The notes: a model not told the origin generated them from the sequence alone. Counted from the first letter of the stretch, positions 17,802 to 27,282 are shown. The stretch: DNA of 64,000 nucleotides from Trebonia kvetii (GCF_007827045.1 NZ_RPFW01000001.1:222511-286510); one strand, 5' to 3'. Numbers and translations: made by a program.

Positions 17802-19961
17802 GTGACAACCGGCAAGAGGGTCAGCCGAAAGGCACCGCCGGCGAGCGTGGAATCCATCGAGACCAACACGTCGGTGCGAACCCTTATTCTCGGAATCGAA
17901 CGTAACGGGCGCATTGTCCAGCACGATCGCACGGCTCCAAAGGTTCTCGCACGTTCCACGGACGATCTGTTGGGTGTTCACCTCAGCGACATCACGGCGA
18001 ATCCGTCGGATAGCGTCACCGTTCTTTCGATCGCGATGATGCTCGACGCGGTGCGCGCGGATCGCGAGGGCAACGCCGTTCTCACCATCGCACTCGCGGG
18101 CGGCCTGAGCGCCGATGCAATCGTTACCGCTAAGCCGATGCAAACCGGATCGAGTGACGTCGCGGCCTTCGTGATCATGCAGATCCCGATCCCGTCGGCG
18201 GAGCGGTTCGTCGACCCCGCCCTGATGCGGGACATCCTGCTGCGCGACGCGAGCCCGGTCGAAGAGGACACGCTCGACTTCAGCGAGCTGGCGAAGAAGA
18301 TGACCGCCCAGCTGGTGCCCGCCTTCTGCTCCACCGCCGAGGTCCTCGTCATCGAGTCGCTCATCGGCGACAACGAGGTGCCCTCGCACCTGCCCGACGG
18401 GAACATCCCGCTGCGCCGTCTGCACGTCAGGCACGACAGGGAGCACCCTGCCTGGCAGTCCGCCTTCCCCATCGGCGAGATCCTGCGCTTCCCGCCCGGC
18501 TCCGCCTACACCAAGAGCATCGAGACCGGTGCGGCGGTGCTCGAGCACTCCGTCTCCGCCGACTCGGCGAAGAAGCTGGCCAAGTCCTGGCGCCGCAAGC
18601 CGGTCGGCGGCCTGTTCACCGACGTGTCGATGCTGGTCATCCCCGCGGTCTCCAAGGGGACCGTGCTCGGTCTCTTCTGCTGTTTCCGCGAGGCGGGCGC
18701 GCGCAGGTTCGACCGCTACGACATGGAAATGGGCATGGAGTTCGCCACCAGGTCGGCGGTGTTCTTCAACCACGCCACCCGGTACAACAGGGAGCACGCC
18801 ACCGCGCTGACTCTGCAGCGCGCGATGCTGCCCACCGGGCTGTCCATGCCGTCGTCCGTCGAGGTCAAGCACCGCTACCTGCCGGGCAGTGAGCTCGTCG
18901 AGGTCGGCGGCGACTGGTATGAGTCGATCAGGCTGCCTGGCGCGCGGGTAGCGCTTGTCGTCGGGGACGTCGCCGGACACGGAGTCCGGGCCGCGGTCAC
19001 TATGGGACGGCTGCGCACCGCCATCCAGACCCTCGCCATGCTCGAGCTGCCGCCCGCCGAGTCGCTGCAGCAGCTCGACGAGCTGATGCGGACCATCGGC
19101 GAGCGCGAGCCGCACTTCGCCACCTGCGCCTACGCGGTGTACGACGCGGTGACCGGCGAGATCGAGCTGTCCGTGGCGGGCCACCTGCCGCCGCTGCTCG
19201 TCCACCCGGACGGCCGCAACGAGTACCTCGAGGTCATCCCGAGCCCGCCGCTCGGCGTCGGCAACGGCGTGGTGGACACCAAGGTCATCGGGGTCGAGGA
19301 CGGCTCGCTCTTCGTGCTGTACACCGACGGCCTCGTGGAGTCGCGCGACCGCGACATCTCGGAGGGGCTCGACAGGCTGCAGGCCGCCTTCGGCGAGGGC
19401 GCGCCGGAAGCGGACCTCGAGGACCTGTGCAAGACTGCGCTCGACGGCGTCTACTCCGACGCCAAGCGCGACGACATCGCTGTCCTCATCGCCAAGCTGC
19501 GGCGCATCCCCGAGGATCACCGGGTCATCTTCCAGCTCGAGCCGGAGCACTCCGCGGTGCGGCACGCGCGGTCGCTGATCCGCGACCCGCTCAAGCGCTG
19601 GGGCCTCGAGGACCTGATCGACAGCAGCGAGCTGCTCGTCTCCGAGCTGGTCACCAACGCGATCAAGTACGCCAACGGCGAGGTGACGCTCCGGCTCATC
19701 CTCGAGCCGGAAAGCCTGGTCTGCGAGGTGCACGACTCCTCCCCCGCGCTGCCCCGGGTGCTCCAGGTCGACAAGGACGCGGAGAACGGCCGCGGCCTGC
19801 ACGTGGTGTCCCAGATGGCGTCCCGCTGGGGCGTGCGCCGCACGCCTGGCGGCAAGGTCGTCTGGTGCGAGCAGCTGGTGCCCGCCGAGATCACCGAGGC
19901 GATGCGCGCGGCGCTTGAGAACCCCGACGAGGTCACCCCGGATGCGGTCCCGGTTTCCTAG
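17802..19961 (+). CDS. PAS-GAF-SpoIIE phosphatase-HATPase switch protein
   Basis: 719 aa cytoplasmic signalling protein. A PAS-like domain (about 25-130) and a GAF domain (about 150-330) precede a PP2C/SpoIIE phosphatase core (LQRAMLPTGLSM; EVGGDWYESIRL; VVGDVAGHGVRAA; VLYTDGLVESRDRDI) and a C-terminal RsbW-like kinase ATPase (LLVSELVTNAIKYANGE; NGRGLHVVSQMASRWG). Such fusions control anti-sigma/anti-anti-sigma partners in stress or development; none is encoded adjacent. GTG at 17802 with AGGAG at 6 nt. Confidence 0.9.
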   Translation: MTTGKRVSRKAPPASVESIETNTSVRTLILGIERNGRIVQHDRTAPKVLARSTDDLLGVHLSDITANPSDSVTVLSIAMMLDAVRADREGNAVLTIALAGGLSADAIVTAKPMQTGSSDVAAFVIMQIPIPSAERFVDPALMRDILLRDASPVEEDTLDFSELAKKMTAQLVPAFCSTAEVLVIESLIGDNEVPSHLPDGNIPLRRLHVRHDREHPAWQSAFPIGEILRFPPGSAYTKSIETGAAVLEHSVSADSAKKLAKSWRRKPVGGLFTDVSMLVIPAVSKGTVLGLFCCFREAGARRFDRYDMEMGMEFATRSAVFFNHATRYNREHATALTLQRAMLPTGLSMPSSVEVKHRYLPGSELVEVGGDWYESIRLPGARVALVVGDVAGHGVRAAVTMGRLRTAIQTLAMLELPPAESLQQLDELMRTIGEREPHFATCAYAVYDAVTGEIELSVAGHLPPLLVHPDGRNEYLEVIPSPPLGVGNGVVDTKVIGVEDGSLFVLYTDGLVESRDRDISEGLDRLQAAFGEGAPEADLEDLCKTALDGVYSDAKRDDIAVLIAKLRRIPEDHRVIFQLEPEHSAVRHARSLIRDPLKRWGLEDLIDSSELLVSELVTNAIKYANGEVTLRLILEPESLVCEVHDSSPALPRVLQVDKDAENGRGLHVVSQMASRWGVRRTPGGKVVWCEQLVPAEITEAMRAALENPDEVTPDAVPVS

Positions 19962-19971
19962 ACTGCGCAGC

Positions 19972-20036
19972 CACGCAATCGTTCGGTATCGGCCCTTGTG
20001 AAGTACCGAAGGCGGATTTTCCCGAACGGTTGCGTG
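19972..20036. terminator. Bidirectional terminator between the SpoIIE-type gene and glmS
   Basis: 15-bp arms CACGCAATCGTTCGG / CCGAACGGTTGCGTG (one G-U pair) enclose an inner 7-bp stem TTCGGTA / TACCGAA. It lies exactly between two convergent genes. Confidence 0.75.
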
Positions 20037-20055
20037 TGCTCCGCGATCCGCCGCC

Positions 20056-21906
20056 CTACTCCACGGTGACGCTCTTGGCGAGGTTGCGGGGCTTGTCGAT
20101 GTCGCGGCCGAGCTTCGCGGCGGTGTGGTAGGCGAGCAGCTGCAGCGGGATGTTGAACAGGATCGGCTCGAGCTCGGGCTCTGTCCGGGGCACTCTGATC
20201 AACGCGTCCGCCAGGCCCGCGGGGATGTCGGTGCTTGTCACCGCGATGACGGGGCCGCCGCGCGCCTTGATCTGCTCGATCGTGGAGATGTTCTTGGCGA
20301 CCAGGTCGTCGGACGGGATGACCACCACGCTCGGCATGTCGGGGGCGATGAGCGCAAGCGGGCCGTGCTTGAGCTCTCCCGCCTGGTAGGCCTCGGCGTG
20401 CACGTAGGAGATCTCCTTGAGCTTCTGCGCGCCCTCACGGGCCACCGGCCAGCCGCGTACCCGGCCGATGAAGAACATGTGGTCGGCGTCGGCGAACTCG
20501 CTGGCGATGGCGGCGATCTCGTCTTCCGCGTTGAGCATCGCGGTCACCTGGGACGGCAGGCCGCGCAGGCCCCTGACGACGCGTTCGCCCTGGGCGGCCG
20601 ACAGGTCCCTGACCCGGCCGAGAAGCAGCGCGAGCAGCGCGAAGTTGACCGCCATGTTGGTCAGCGCCTTGGTGGAGGCCACCGCGACCTCCGGCCCGGC
20701 GTGCAGGAAGATGCCATGGCCGCACTCGCGCCCGATGGCGCTGCCGACGACGTTCACGGCGCCCATCACCTGGCCGCCCTTGCGCTTGAGCTCCTGCACG
20801 GCCATCAGCGTGTCGCTGGTCTCGCCCGACTGGGAGACGGCAACGTAGAGCGCGTCCGGGTCCACGACCGGGCTGCGGTACCTGAACTCGCTCGCGGGCT
20901 CGGCGTCGGCGGGGATGCGCGCGAGTTCCTCGACGAGCGCGGCGCCCATCTGGCCCGCGTAGTAGGCGCTGCCGCAGCCGAGGAACTTGACCCGCTTGAT
21001 GTTGCGCAGCTCGCGCGGGTCGAAGTTGAGGCCGCCGAGCTTCGCGGTGGCGAACCGCTCGTCCAGGCGGCCCATGACCGCCCGCCGGATCGCGTCCGGC
21101 TGCTCGTGGATCTCCTTGCGCATGTAGTCGCTGTACGGGCCGAGCTCGTAGTCCTCGGCCTGCGCGTCAACCGTGGTGGGCGTGCGGTGCCCGTCGCCGC
21201 TGACCGACGGCCCGGACAGCGTCGTCGTGCGGTAATCGGTCGCGCTGATCGTCGCGACCTCGCCGTCTTCCAGGTAAATGACCTGGCGCGTGTACCTGAC
21301 AAGGGCGGCCACATCGGAGGCGACGAACATCTCGTTCTCGCCGAGGCCGAGCACGATCGGCGAGCCCTTGCGCGCGACCACAAGCTCGTCGGGGTTCTTC
21401 AGGTCGAGCACGACGAGGCCGTAGGCGCCCTCGACGCGGCGCAGGGTGCGGACGACCGCGTCCGAGAGGCTCGCGGACTCGATCGCCGCGAGCTCAGCGG
21501 CGATCATGTGCGCGAGTGCCTCGGTGTCGGTGTCGCTCACCAGCGTGACGCCGGCGCCGGTGAGCTGGTCACGGAGCTGGTCGGCGTTCTCGATGATGCC
21601 GTTGTGCACCAGCGCGATGCGCTGCGCGGTGTCGGTGTGCGGGTGGGCGTTCCGCTCGTTCGGCTCGCCGTGGGTGGCCCACCGCGTGTGGCCGATGCCG
21701 ATCGTCGCCTTGGTCGTCTGCCGCCCGTCGTCGATCTTGTCGCGCAGGTCCTGGACCCGGCCGGCGGTCTTGGTGATCTGGAGGCGGCCACGGCGCACGA
21801 GGGCGAGGCCCGCCGAGTCGTAACCCCGGTACTCGAGCCGGTGCAGCCCCTCGAGCAGCACCGGGGTCGCGTCCCGCTTGCCGATGTAGCCAACGATCCC
21901 GCACAT
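20056..21906 (-). CDS. glmS: Glutamine-fructose-6-phosphate aminotransferase
   Basis: 616 aa. It makes glucosamine-6-phosphate for UDP-GlcNAc and peptidoglycan. The class II glutaminase domain starts at MCGIVGYIG, with Cys2 as nucleophile after Met removal. Two SIS sugar-binding domains follow (LGCGSAYYAGQMGA; SQSGETSDTLMA) and the C-terminus ends KPRNLAKSVTVE as usual. The ATG at 21906 has AGGAGGAG upstream; 14 further codons upstream are open but not part of the protein. A 99-aa gene lies 50 bp upstream on the same strand, likely one operon. No glmS ribozyme was seen in the short leader. Confidence 0.95.
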   Translation of the reverse strand: MCGIVGYIGKRDATPVLLEGLHRLEYRGYDSAGLALVRRGRLQITKTAGRVQDLRDKIDDGRQTTKATIGIGHTRWATHGEPNERNAHPHTDTAQRIALVHNGIIENADQLRDQLTGAGVTLVSDTDTEALAHMIAAELAAIESASLSDAVVRTLRRVEGAYGLVVLDLKNPDELVVARKGSPIVLGLGENEMFVASDVAALVRYTRQVIYLEDGEVATISATDYRTTTLSGPSVSGDGHRTPTTVDAQAEDYELGPYSDYMRKEIHEQPDAIRRAVMGRLDERFATAKLGGLNFDPRELRNIKRVKFLGCGSAYYAGQMGAALVEELARIPADAEPASEFRYRSPVVDPDALYVAVSQSGETSDTLMAVQELKRKGGQVMGAVNVVGSAIGRECGHGIFLHAGPEVAVASTKALTNMAVNFALLALLLGRVRDLSAAQGERVVRGLRGLPSQVTAMLNAEDEIAAIASEFADADHMFFIGRVRGWPVAREGAQKLKEISYVHAEAYQAGELKHGPLALIAPDMPSVVVIPSDDLVAKNISTIEQIKARGGPVIAVTSTDIPAGLADALIRVPRTEPELEPILFNIPLQLLAYHTAAKLGRDIDKPRNLAKSVTVE

Positions 21907-21956
21907 CGATTCGTTCTCCTCCTTGCCATCCTGCCTTGGGCAGGTCATGCGTTCGC

Positions 21957-22256
21957 TTACCGAGGCCGGTCCGGATACACCATGCGGCGCAGCTGGCGCT
22001 CAGACACCGCGTCCGCCTTGAACCTCCGGCTCTTGAGCTCGTTCACGAGCTGCGGCCAGATCGCGTCGTTCTTGCGATTGCGGTCCTTGAGCTCCTGGTG
22101 GCGCCGGACGACGTACTCGTCGACCGTCTGGCCGAAGTAGGCGAGCACGTCGGCCACGACCCGCGCCGCGGTCGCCTCATCCAGCCCCGTGCTTATCGCG
22201 ACGTGGCGGACCAGGTCTTGCGGGTACGGTGAGCTCCGCGGGTGCGCATCATCCAT
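21957..22256 (-). CDS. Conserved small protein upstream of glmS
   Basis: 99 aa soluble protein, MDDAHPRSSPYPQDLVRHV..., mostly helical and charged, with a basic end SERQLRRMVYPDRPR. No function is recognised. It lies 50 bp upstream of glmS on the same strand and may share its promoter. Codon usage is like that of its neighbours, supporting a real gene. Confidence 0.7.
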   Translation of the reverse strand: MDDAHPRSSPYPQDLVRHVAISTGLDEATAARVVADVLAYFGQTVDEYVVRRHQELKDRNRKNDAIWPQLVNELKSRRFKADAVSERQLRRMVYPDRPR

Positions 22257-22296
22257 AGACGCGGGTCATTCTGCCAGGCGCTTGGCGTTAGTGGCA

Positions 22297-22324
22297 AATT
22301 CCTGCCCGATTCCGGGCAGGAATT
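22297..22324. promoter_or_regulatory. 11-bp palindrome upstream of the glmS operon
   Basis: AATTCCTGCCC-GATTCC-GGGCAGGAATT, perfect arms with a 6-nt centre, 40 bp upstream of the 99-aa gene start. Its position in a leader/promoter region suggests an operator or leader hairpin; the regulator is unknown. Confidence 0.55.
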
Positions 22325-22382
22325 GGGAGATTCACGCGCCTCGCACGGCACGTACCCGGCTTGCGGGCCTGGCGGGCATGCA

Positions 22383-22433
22383 TGAGGCCGGCCGTCGCTG
22401 AGTGGGCGGGGGAGCATGCGACGGCCGGCCTCA
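22383..22433. repeat. Perfect 16-bp inverted repeat
   Basis: TGAGGCCGGCCGTCGC and GCGACGGCCGGCCTCA separated by 19 nt (GTGGGCGGGGG-rich). There is no T-run and no upstream gene on the + strand that it would terminate. It could be a structured RNA, an operator or a mobile palindrome. Confidence 0.6.
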
Positions 22434-22899
22434 CGTACAAAACCGTCAGCGGCCCCGAAAACGTTACGCTCGCCCCGACGTAAGGTTCTTACGGCCCGGT
22501 TGCCCGACTGAAAGCCAGGCCCAGCCGCCCTTCCCGAACCGATCAGAAACTGGACGACTGATCACGAAAGTTACGGGAATACTGCTGCTGGGACCAATGA
22601 GTCCCCTGAGGCAGCACAGGTGCGGATACTCCGCCCGGTGCACCGCCGTAGGGGGCAGAGGGGGAAACCATGGCCGGCCCGCATGACTGCTGGTGACCGT
22701 GGCGCCATTACTGCCCGACAGTAAGGCGCGGCCGGAGCGCCAGCTCCGACACCGGACCCGGACACCGGACTCGTGCATGGAGGCTCGTCACCGCTTCTGG
22801 TAGCGGCAGCTGCCAATCAAGCGCGGCATTTCTTCCAGGCTCTTGTCTGCCTGCGCACGACCCGGTCGTCAAGTCATCGACCGAAAGCGGGAGGGCGTC

Positions 22900-23122
22900 G
22901 TGCCCACCCATCTTCTTCATTCCGGCAACGAACAGGCAATCATTTTCCTCGGCGCAATCGCCGTGGCAGTGCTCATCAGGTTCTGGCGAATAGTGCTCAC
23001 TGGATTCGCGCTCATGCTGATCGTCGCGGCGCTCATCGTGTTCAGCGTGATCCTGGACCTGCACGTGGTCCACGAGGTCGCCACGTACCTGCGGAACCTC
23101 GTCCACCAGATCACCGGGTTAA
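22900..23122 (+). pseudogene. Small membrane protein ORF with stop out of frame
   Basis: From GTG 22900 (after GGGAGGG, short spacing) the frame reads VPTHLLHSGNEQAII followed by two hydrophobic segments (LGAIAVAVLIRF; IVLTGFALMLIVAALIVFSVIL) and DLHVVHEVATYLRNLVHQITG. A TAA at 23120-23122, just before a strong terminator, is one base out of frame, so as written the frame runs on antisense to the patatin gene. A single-base indel (mutation or sequence error) would restore a protein of about 74 aa. Confidence 0.45.
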
Positions 23123-23132
23123 CAATGTCCCA

Positions 23133-23180
23133 GGCCGTACCCCGCCGGTTTCACGCCGGCGGGGTACGGCCTTTCCTTTT
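23133..23180 (+). terminator. Strong intrinsic terminator
   Basis: 16-bp perfect stem GGCCGTACCCCGCCGG / CCGGCGGGGTACGGCC with a 7-nt loop, followed by TTTCCTTTT. It terminates the small membrane ORF and, in the other direction, the patatin operon. Confidence 0.85.
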
Positions 23181-23226
23181 CACCAGCACCGCGCGGATCT
23201 GTGCGCTGCTCGTGTCGCCGCCGTGG

Positions 23227-24180
23227 TCACGGCGCGAGCACCTCGCGGACGGACTCGCGGCCGGATTCCAGGGCCGCCGCGAGCAGGCGGGCGTCCGTGG
23301 TCAGACGGCTTACCTTGGGCACCGAGGCGGGCGGGAAGATCATGAACGCCTTTCCCTCGGCCTCGAGCAGGGCGATGCGGGCCACGTCAGCGGCGGTCCT
23401 GGCGGGCCGGGTGAGCAGGGCGGTCTTCAGCGCCAGCGACTCGTTGCGCAGGGTTGTCCTGGCAAGCAGCCGGATCGAGCGGGCCGGGCGCGGTGCTGGA
23501 GATCCAGTTGCATGCGGCACCGGAATGCCGAGCGCCAGCGGGCGGCGGGAGCGGAGTATCAGGATGTGCGTCGCGCCCTGCGCGTGCGGCGTGCGGAACG
23601 GGATCGACTCCGCCACGCCCGCGTCGTAGAAGCGCTGGCCGCGCAGTTGCACGGGCGGTCCGGCCAGGAACGGCAGCGACGCGCTCGCCCGCAGCGCGAG
23701 CCGGAGCTCTGCCGGGCTGGCGATGAGCGGGCGCAGGTCGGTCGACTCCCCCGTCTCCGCGTCCGTGCCGAGCGGGTGGTACTCGACGGGGCTGGCGAGG
23801 ATCGAGGCGAAGTCCATCGGGAACTCCGTCTGGTACACGTCCTCGACCAGCGCGCGCACGTCGACGACCGGGCGGCCGCGCAGCAGCGCCGACCAGCGGA
23901 TCAGCGTCTTGGCGTAGTCCGGGTCGGCCCAGCCGCGCAGCCGGTCAGGTTCCGAGCTGACCAGCCAGGCTCCGGTGATCGCGCCGGCCGACGAGCCGTA
24001 GACCGCGTCAAACGCGGAAACCAGGCCGAGCTCGTGCAGCGCCAGCGCCATGCCGGCCGACACGGTGCCGCGCATGCCGCCGCCCTCGACGGAAAGCACG
24101 ATCCGGTGCTCGTCGGCACGGTGCCCTGGCTGGCTCCCGGTCCGCCCGCGCTCCCCGATCAGCTTCAGGACTTCGTGCAT
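23227..24180 (-). CDS. Patatin-like phospholipase
   Basis: 317 aa. The oxyanion loop EGGGMRGTVSAG, nucleophile YGSSAGAITG and catalytic-dyad aspartate in FYDAGVAES are all present, so it should be an active serine acyl hydrolase on lipids. ATG at 24180 (MHEVLKLIGERG). There is no signal peptide. It lies 59 bp downstream of an anchored hypothetical protein and may be co-transcribed with it and helD. Confidence 0.88.
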   Translation of the reverse strand: MHEVLKLIGERGRTGSQPGHRADEHRIVLSVEGGGMRGTVSAGMALALHELGLVSAFDAVYGSSAGAITGAWLVSSEPDRLRGWADPDYAKTLIRWSALLRGRPVVDVRALVEDVYQTEFPMDFASILASPVEYHPLGTDAETGESTDLRPLIASPAELRLALRASASLPFLAGPPVQLRGQRFYDAGVAESIPFRTPHAQGATHILILRSRRPLALGIPVPHATGSPAPRPARSIRLLARTTLRNESLALKTALLTRPARTAADVARIALLEAEGKAFMIFPPASVPKVSRLTTDARLLAAALESGRESVREVLAP

Positions 24181-24239
24181 CCTGGCACCGTACCCCGCTG
24201 GCCGGGCGACGAGGCCTCGCGGGCGGCTCGCGTCGCGGG

Positions 24240-24776
24240 TCAGCAGGCCACGGTGAGCGGGGTGCTGGTGAGCAGCCCCTGGTCGCCGCTGTCGTCCCAC
24301 GTGTTGAGGTGCCCGTCGTACCCGCAGACGGTAGAAAGGAGAACGGAGCTGATGGTGACGGTGAAGGTGCCCTGTGCATCGGCCTGCGCGGAGGACACCT
24401 GGTAGTCCTCCCCGGGGTAGGTAGCGAAGGTCACCCGGACCGCGCCGCCCCTCGGGAAACCGGATCCGTGCAGCGTCACCTGCTGGCCGGACGCTATCCG
24501 CTTTGGCACGCCGGTCACCGTCGCCCCTTGGGTGGCGGCGGTCGGCGCGGCTGACGGCGTCGCGGAACCCGCTGCCGGCGTCTGGCTGGCGACCAGGCTG
24601 CCGGTGACGACGGGGTTGGCCGCCGAAGAGCTGACCGGTGTGGTCACCGGGGGCTGGGGCGGCGGGGACGTATGGTCGTTGGCAGCCAGCGTGAAGAAGC
24701 CGGTTAGCGCGGCCCCTCCCAGGGTGCCCACAAGTCCGATCAGCGCGACGGTCCGCGGGAAACTTCGTTCAACCAC
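24240..24776 (-). CDS. Membrane-anchored extracellular hypothetical protein
   Basis: 178 aa from GTG 24776 (VVERSFPRTVALIG). One N-terminal membrane segment (TVALIGLVGTLGGAALTGFFTLAA) is followed by a Pro/Ser/Thr-rich stalk and a C-terminal beta-rich domain (VTLHGSGFPRGGAVRVTFATYP) resembling an IPT/TIG or Ig-like fold, with two cysteines (VCGYDG and the terminal AC) that could pair. No function assigned. Confidence 0.7.
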   Translation of the reverse strand: MVERSFPRTVALIGLVGTLGGAALTGFFTLAANDHTSPPPQPPVTTPVSSSAANPVVTGSLVASQTPAAGSATPSAAPTAATQGATVTGVPKRIASGQQVTLHGSGFPRGGAVRVTFATYPGEDYQVSSAQADAQGTFTVTISSVLLSTVCGYDGHLNTWDDSGDQGLLTSTPLTVAC

Positions 24777-24849
24777 GTAACCCAGCGTAGGCAAGCGAAA
24801 GCGTGCGCGGTAGAGCCCTCCTATTGCACATTCATCGCGTGGCGGGGAG

Positions 24850-27282
24850 TTAGGCGTCCAGAGTGGCCAGCGGTGCGGGCAGGTCACCCTCGTGGACGAC
24901 GGTCAGGCGGTGGGTCGCCCGGGTGATGGCCACGTACAGGTCGTGCGCGCCGTTCTGCGACTGGGACAGGATGCCCGACGGGTCGGTCACGATCACCCTG
25001 TCGAACTCGAGGCCCTTGGCCTGGGAGACGGTGAGCAGCGCCGCCGCCGAGTCAAGGGACTCCGGCTGGTCGCCGGGTATCGCCTCGGGGACAGCCGCGG
25101 CCAGGACGCCGATCACCGCGTCAGGGGCGATGACAGCCAGCCGGCCGTTGTCCGGACCGCCGATCTCGGCCAGGTCCGCGCGGACCGCCTCGGCCACGCA
25201 CGCGGCCAGGGCCTGCGCGCCCTGCCCCGCATCCGCTCCGGCACCGGACGCCGACGGGACGCGGATCACCCGGGGGCCGACGCCCTCGGAGCGGACCGAC
25301 TCCGGCGGGCGCTCGTCCGACACCGTGGCGAGTACCGCCGCCGCGACCGCCATGATCTCCGCCGGGGTGCGGTAGTTGACCGTGAGGCGCTCCTCGCGCC
25401 AGCGGCGGCCGACCAGCGGGTTGAGCATCTCCTTCCAGGAGGTCGCCCCGGCAGGCGAGCCGGTCTGCGCCACGTCGCCGACCACGGTCATGGAGCGGGC
25501 CGGGTTGCGGCGCAGCACCATCCGCCACGCCATCCCCGACAGCTCCTGCGCCTCGTCGATGATCACGTGGCCGTAGGCCCAGGTCCGGTCGGCCGCGGCG
25601 CGCTCCGCGGTGGAAAACGCCACCCCGCCCGTGGTGTTCCAGTCCGACAGCTGCTCGGCGTCCAGCATGCCAAGCTGGCCCACCGTCATGGAGACCTCCA
25701 TTCCCTGGACGATGGCCGAGTCGATGACCTCCTGCGCGTACTCCTGCTCGGCGCGGCGGGCGCGTTCCGCGGCGCGCCGCGCCGCCTTCTGCGCCGAGTC
25801 GTCCACACCGAGCAGTTCCGCGGCCTCATCGAGCAGCGGGACGTCCGCCACCGTCCAGCGAGACGGGTGGGCGGTGCGAGTAAGCCGCTCCCGTTCGGGA
25901 TGATCCAAGACGGAGCCGGCGGCGGACCTGATCGCTTGCCGCGACCCGAGCAGGGCGGAGAGCAGCATTTCCGGGGTGAGCAGGGGCCAGAACGCGTCCA
26001 GTGCCGCGTTGACGCCATTGGTGTCCCAGAGGCGGGCGCGCACGTCGGGGAGGTCTTCCTCGTCGAGCGGGCGGTTCAGCACCTTGGCCTCGGACCTGGC
26101 GAGCTCGGTGAGCAGCTCGGTGACGAAGAGCCTGCGCGCCACGTTGTGCGGCCTGCGGGTGGACCTCGCGCGGTCGCGCGCGCGCAGGATCGCCTCGCGC
26201 CGCAGCGGGATCTCCACGCCGTCGGCGTTCACGGTGACGTCCTGCTTCGGCACGGTCTGCCGGTCGCGGACCGCCTGCTGCAGCACGCGGACCATCCGCT
26301 CGTCGCCCTTGATCACCGCGGCCGGGTCGCGGGTGTCTGTCGCGTGCACGCCGGGGAACAGGTCGCCGAGGGTGTGCAGCACCACGTCGGTCTCGCCGAG
26401 CGACGGGAGCACCTGGCCGATATAGCGCAGGAACGTGGCGTTCGGGCCGATGACGAGCACGCCGCGGCGCTCAAGGATGCGGCGGTGGGTGTAGAGCAGG
26501 TAGGCGGCGCGGTGCAGCGCGGCGACGGTCTTGCCGGTGCCCGGGCCGCCCTGTACCACGAGGACGCCTGGCAGGTCGGCGCGGATAACCCGGTCCTGCT
26601 CGGCCTGGATGGTCGCGACCACATCCGCCATGCGCCCCGTGCGCGCGCTGCTCACCGCGGCGATGAGCGCGGCCTCGCCGGACAGCGTGCTCCTGTCCTC
26701 GTCCGACAGCTTGTCCAGGTCGAAGACCTCGTCGTCGACGCCGGTGACCTGACGGCGCCGCGTGTAGATGTGGCGGCGGCGGACAAGGCCGACCGGATTG
26801 CGCGGCGTGGCGGCATAAAAGGGCCGCGCGGCGGGAGCACGCCAGTCGATCAGCTTCAGCTCGTAATTGTCGTCGCGCAGGCCAATTCTGCCAATGTAAA
26901 GAGTGGCCTGCTTTTCGTCGTCGGTGCGGCCGAAGCATAGGCCGCGCTCGGTACGGTCGAGTTGCGCTAGGCGCCTCGCCTGCTCGGACGCGGAAATGTC
27001 CCGCTCGAGTCGCGCCTGATGCGTGCCGCCCGGGCCGCCCTGGGCGCGGACGCTCGACAGCTCGCGCACGCTGCGCTCTCGCGCCTGGTCGAGAAGGCCG
27101 TACAACATCGACACGTATTCCTGCTCGGCCCGCAGGGCGACGGCGTAGCCGGTCTCGGTAATTTCTCCGGAGCTGGGGGTTTCCGCCGCGCTTTCCCCTG
27201 TACCTTCCCCTTTATTTTCCGCCACGTTTTCCGTTACAGTTTCCGCGAGAGGTGAGCCGGAATCCGATTGACGAATTACCAT
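24850..27282 (-). CDS. helD: HelD/HelR-type RNA-polymerase recycling ATPase
   Basis: 810 aa UvrD-like superfamily 1 protein. It has an acidic N-terminus, a helical region (AEQEYVSMLYGLLDQARERSV...LERDISASEQARRLAQLDR) that in HelD inserts into RNA polymerase, Walker A VVQGGPGTGKTVAALHR (about 240), and Walker B-like HVIIDEAQELSG. Actinobacterial HelD/HelR proteins release stalled polymerase, and HelR contributes to rifampicin tolerance. I found no obvious rifamycin-associated inverted repeat upstream. ATG 27282 with AGGAG 12-13 nt upstream, a long spacing. Confidence 0.88.
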   Translation of the reverse strand: MVIRQSDSGSPLAETVTENVAENKGEGTGESAAETPSSGEITETGYAVALRAEQEYVSMLYGLLDQARERSVRELSSVRAQGGPGGTHQARLERDISASEQARRLAQLDRTERGLCFGRTDDEKQATLYIGRIGLRDDNYELKLIDWRAPAARPFYAATPRNPVGLVRRRHIYTRRRQVTGVDDEVFDLDKLSDEDRSTLSGEAALIAAVSSARTGRMADVVATIQAEQDRVIRADLPGVLVVQGGPGTGKTVAALHRAAYLLYTHRRILERRGVLVIGPNATFLRYIGQVLPSLGETDVVLHTLGDLFPGVHATDTRDPAAVIKGDERMVRVLQQAVRDRQTVPKQDVTVNADGVEIPLRREAILRARDRARSTRRPHNVARRLFVTELLTELARSEAKVLNRPLDEEDLPDVRARLWDTNGVNAALDAFWPLLTPEMLLSALLGSRQAIRSAAGSVLDHPERERLTRTAHPSRWTVADVPLLDEAAELLGVDDSAQKAARRAAERARRAEQEYAQEVIDSAIVQGMEVSMTVGQLGMLDAEQLSDWNTTGGVAFSTAERAAADRTWAYGHVIIDEAQELSGMAWRMVLRRNPARSMTVVGDVAQTGSPAGATSWKEMLNPLVGRRWREERLTVNYRTPAEIMAVAAAVLATVSDERPPESVRSEGVGPRVIRVPSASGAGADAGQGAQALAACVAEAVRADLAEIGGPDNGRLAVIAPDAVIGVLAAAVPEAIPGDQPESLDSAAALLTVSQAKGLEFDRVIVTDPSGILSQSQNGAHDLYVAITRATHRLTVVHEGDLPAPLATLDA

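Larger units (their letters stand above)
22257..22899. other. 643-bp intergenic region with two strong inverted repeats
   Basis: No convincing gene. It contains the palindromes at 22297 and 22383 (listed separately), a short CGTAAG-GTT-CTTACG repeat near 22480, and probably divergent promoters for the 99-aa/glmS unit and the small membrane ORF. Open frames here have shadow-like composition. Confidence 0.6.

Noticed and set aside
17733..19802. Long minus frame opposite the SpoIIE-type gene
   Set aside because: Typical high-GC shadow frame; the + strand has all phosphatase and ATPase motifs.
21900..22260. glmS ribozyme
   Set aside because: The glmS leader is only about 50 nt and lacks the ribozyme core; glmS ribozymes are a Firmicutes feature.
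22843..24405. Long + strand frame of 520 codons over the patatin gene
   Set aside because: Apart from the first roughly 75 codons it is the antisense shadow of patatin, with Arg/Gln/Gly-rich composition and an intrinsic terminator inside it.
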